Below are positions 62,150 through 64,000 of a DNA stretch of 64,000 bases, in pieces. Source of the DNA: Croceibacterium sp. TMG7-5b_MA50 (GTDB lineage: Bacteria; Pseudomonadota; Alphaproteobacteria; Sphingomonadales; Sphingomonadaceae). Location of the stretch: positions 1,258,001 to 1,322,000 of the forward strand of contig NZ_CP156082.1 of the NCBI RefSeq assembly GCF_039830145.1. The letters are read 5' to 3'. The translations under genes and the position numbers were made by a program. Every line of letters begins with the position of its first letter. Position 1 is the first letter of the stretch. A model generated the notes under the pieces. That model did no database searches, was not told the DNA's origin, and saw only the letters and a list, made by a program, of their open reading frames with translations.

Positions 62150-64000
62150 TCAGTCCACTTCGATCCCGTACAGGGCGTAATACCGCTTCAGCGACGGTAC
62201 GCGCGCCAACGCCGCGGCTATGTCGGCTTGGCCACCGGTATCGCCCATCTCGCGGCGAACGACCCCGCGCATGAACAGTGATCCGTCCATCTCCGGGCTG
62301 GCGGCCAGCGCGGCATTGAGGTCCTTCAGCGCCTCGGGCAGACGACCCAGGCGAAAATTGGCGAACCCGCGACTGTCCAGCACCGGTGGCGACCAATCCG
62401 CTGATTCGAGCGCCCTGGTGCAGATGTCGGTCAGGTCCTGCGTGTTGAAATCCCAAATTGCCTGATACCAGCACCGGGCATTGAGCAGCGCCGGATCGTC
62501 CGGCCGTTCGTCCAGCAGTGCATCCAGCCGGTCCAGACCTTCCTGCTTGCGGCCGGCCTGCGCGTCCAGGTCGCTCAGCATGGCTGCGAAGTTCCGCTGC
62601 TCCTCGCTGGTGCCGCCATAATCGTGGATCAGCGCGATCGCCTCCTCCACCTGCCCCATGTAGCGCATCAGCGTCGCCCGCTGGTCCACCGCGGCCATGT
62701 CGCCATTCAGCTCGTATGCCTGCTCCGCATCGGCCAGCGCCAGCTCCATCTCGCCCAGATCGGCATGCAACCGCGACCGCCACAGCAGGGTATCCGCATC
62801 GGGCTCCTGATCGATCACACGGGTCAGGTCTTCCTTCGCGCCGGCGAAGTCGTAGGTCATCTGGCGGAATCGCGCGCGGTTGCGATATCCCTCCACCTCG
62901 TCGGGGTCGTCGGCGATCAGCTTGGCATAGGCCGCCTCGATCGGCGCGACCCGCGTACGATCTGCCTTGCCCGCAAACGCGAAGCGCCGCTCCACCCCGT
63001 CGGGCGCGCGCAGGGTCAGGGTGGTGGAGCCGAACCGGCTCGCCTGTCCGCGCGCCTCGGTCGCCGCCGCGGGCGCCAGTTCACCGCCCGGCCAGCCGGC
63101 GCTGTCTGTCACGATCAGCGTGGAGCCGTCCAGCGTGGCCTGCCGCGCCAGCCGCATGCCCGCGATCTCCTGCGTGAAGCTGTCCTTGCCGTCCAGCCGG
63201 TATGCCGCGCTGCCACTCTCGGGCAGCAGCACCGTCATCTGCGTCTGCTGCCAATAGGGGCCGGGCAGCACCACCGGAATGTCGCGCCAGGCGGATCGGG
63301 CGCGGTCCGGGCGGAACTCGAAACCGCTGGTCGGCAGGTCCACGCTCCGCGATCCGCGTCCACGCTCCCACCGCCACGGCGAGGTCATCAGCGCCGTCGC
63401 GCACAGCGTCGCGGCATTGGCCGCGCTGTCGACCGTGATGGCGCTGTCCACCACCGCCGCCTCGCCCAGCACGTTGCTGACGAAGCCTTGCGCGAACTCC
63501 TTGCGCTGCTCCTCCGTCGCCTGCGCATCGATCATCCGGAACGCGCCGGCCGCCGCGCCCAGCACCTTCCATTCCCCTTCCACCAGCACCGGCAGGTCCA
63601 GCCCGGCGCGATGGTCGAAGGTGACGCGGCCCTGCTGGTCGAAACTGGTCTGCGGCCGCTGTGCCATGGCGATCAGGTCGGCGCCTTCGTCACGCAGCGG
63701 CAAGGCATGGTGGAAGGCCGGCACCTCCTCCACCACGGCCAGGCTGGCGCCGCTGCTGGTGCCGTCCAGCCAGTAATCGGTGCCCGCGACCGTCGCGCGA
63801 ACGATCACATGGTCGAACGCCCCCGGCAGCGGCAGCATGCCCGGCAGCCCGTCGCCCGCCTGGCTCGACACCAGCACCGGCTCCGCCTCGATCCCCAGAC
63901 CGCGCAGCAGGGTCAGCAGCAGCACCGTCTTGGCCTTGCAGTCGCCATAGCGGGCGGTCCACGTCTCGCCGGGAGCCTGCGGCATGTAATTGCCGCCGTT
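62150..64000 (-). CDS. DUF3857/transglutaminase-like protein with TPR repeats, N-terminus cut by window edge
   Basis: The frame is open to the right edge; the visible 616 residues start in the transglutaminase core (NGGNYMPQAPGETWTARYGDCKAKTVLLLTLLRGLGIEAEPVLV, with the catalytic Cys in YGDCKAKT; FDHVIVRATV gives the His, YWLDGT the Asp). A beta-rich middle follows, then TPR-like helical repeats (about the last 270 residues). The N-terminal DUF3857 domain expected in this family is outside the window. Secreted or periplasmic relatives are common in Bacteroidetes and sphingomonads; function unknown. Convergent with ydbL. Confidence 0.85.
   Translation of the reverse strand, partial: NGGNYMPQAPGETWTARYGDCKAKTVLLLTLLRGLGIEAEPVLVSSQAGDGLPGMLPLPGAFDHVIVRATVAGTDYWLDGTSSGASLAVVEEVPAFHHALPLRDEGADLIAMAQRPQTSFDQQGRVTFDHRAGLDLPVLVEGEWKVLGAAAGAFRMIDAQATEEQRKEFAQGFVSNVLGEAAVVDSAITVDSAANAATLCATALMTSPWRWERGRGSRSVDLPTSGFEFRPDRARSAWRDIPVVLPGPYWQQTQMTVLLPESGSAAYRLDGKDSFTQEIAGMRLARQATLDGSTLIVTDSAGWPGGELAPAAATEARGQASRFGSTTLTLRAPDGVERRFAFAGKADRTRVAPIEAAYAKLIADDPDEVEGYRNRARFRQMTYDFAGAKEDLTRVIDQEPDADTLLWRSRLHADLGEMELALADAEQAYELNGDMAAVDQRATLMRYMGQVEEAIALIHDYGGTSEEQRNFAAMLSDLDAQAGRKQEGLDRLDALLDERPDDPALLNARCWYQAIWDFNTQDLTDICTRALESADWSPPVLDSRGFANFRLGRLPEALKDLNAALAASPEMDGSLFMRGVVRREMGDTGGQADIAAALARVPSLKRYYALYGIEVD

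Overview
The window is high-GC alphaproteobacterial DNA, most likely Sphingomonadales (Sphingomonas-like). The reasons are the many TonB-dependent receptors, the separate F0 operon atpI-atpB-atpE-atpF'-atpF, the yajC-secD-secF order, a STN-type receptor beside sigma/FecR genes, and a DUF6456 gene facing an XRE regulator. This assignment rests on gene content only; no database was searched. I see no IS element, prophage or CRISPR array.

Layout. 1-8.9 kb is housekeeping: a PhoQ/PhoP-type two-component system with a PepSY protein (the kinase is cut by the left edge), a SIMPL protein, the ABC-F ATPase Uup, DUF6456 and XRE genes, and secFD/yajC. 9.1-17.3 kb is a galactoside/galactose locus: sugar porter, SDR dehydrogenase, D-galactonate dehydratase, fructose-1,6-bisphosphatase, GH35 beta-galactosidase and a GntR/FadR regulator. 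The 8-mer TATCATAC (or its complement) lies in three control regions of this locus. 17.3-20.9 kb holds an esterase-like hydrolase, a TraB/GumN protein and a serine hydrolase. 21-26.8 kb is an ECF sigma - FecR - STN TonB receptor - pectinesterase set, probably surface signalling for pectin use. 26.9-28.5 kb is trhO plus a GST.

28.5-30.9 kb is mesX-mesD, a folate-independent, B12-independent methionine synthase pair preceded by a clear cobalamin riboswitch. 31.2-46 kb is one ten-gene minus-strand operon: TonB receptor, FAD monooxygenase, extradiol dioxygenase, DUF1593 protein, C-C-hydrolase-like protein, MFS transporter, cyclase-family hydrolase, FAH-family hydrolase, GH2 glycosidase, sulfatase. 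It diverges from a LysR regulator that resembles NodD/FdeR, and the promoter region carries an ATC-N9-GAT motif. I infer uptake and breakdown of a glycosylated and/or sulfated polyphenol, possibly a flavonoid. A second TonB receptor with a secreted metallo-beta-lactamase-fold hydrolase (47.4-50.7 kb) and an SDR pseudogene remnant follow.

51.2-64 kb returns to core genes: tRNA-Pro(GGG), rpsA, a glyoxalase II, a flavodoxin-like protein, the F0 ATP synthase operon, radC, the ydbH-ynbE-ydbL envelope lipid-transport operon, and a DUF3857/transglutaminase/TPR protein cut by the right edge.
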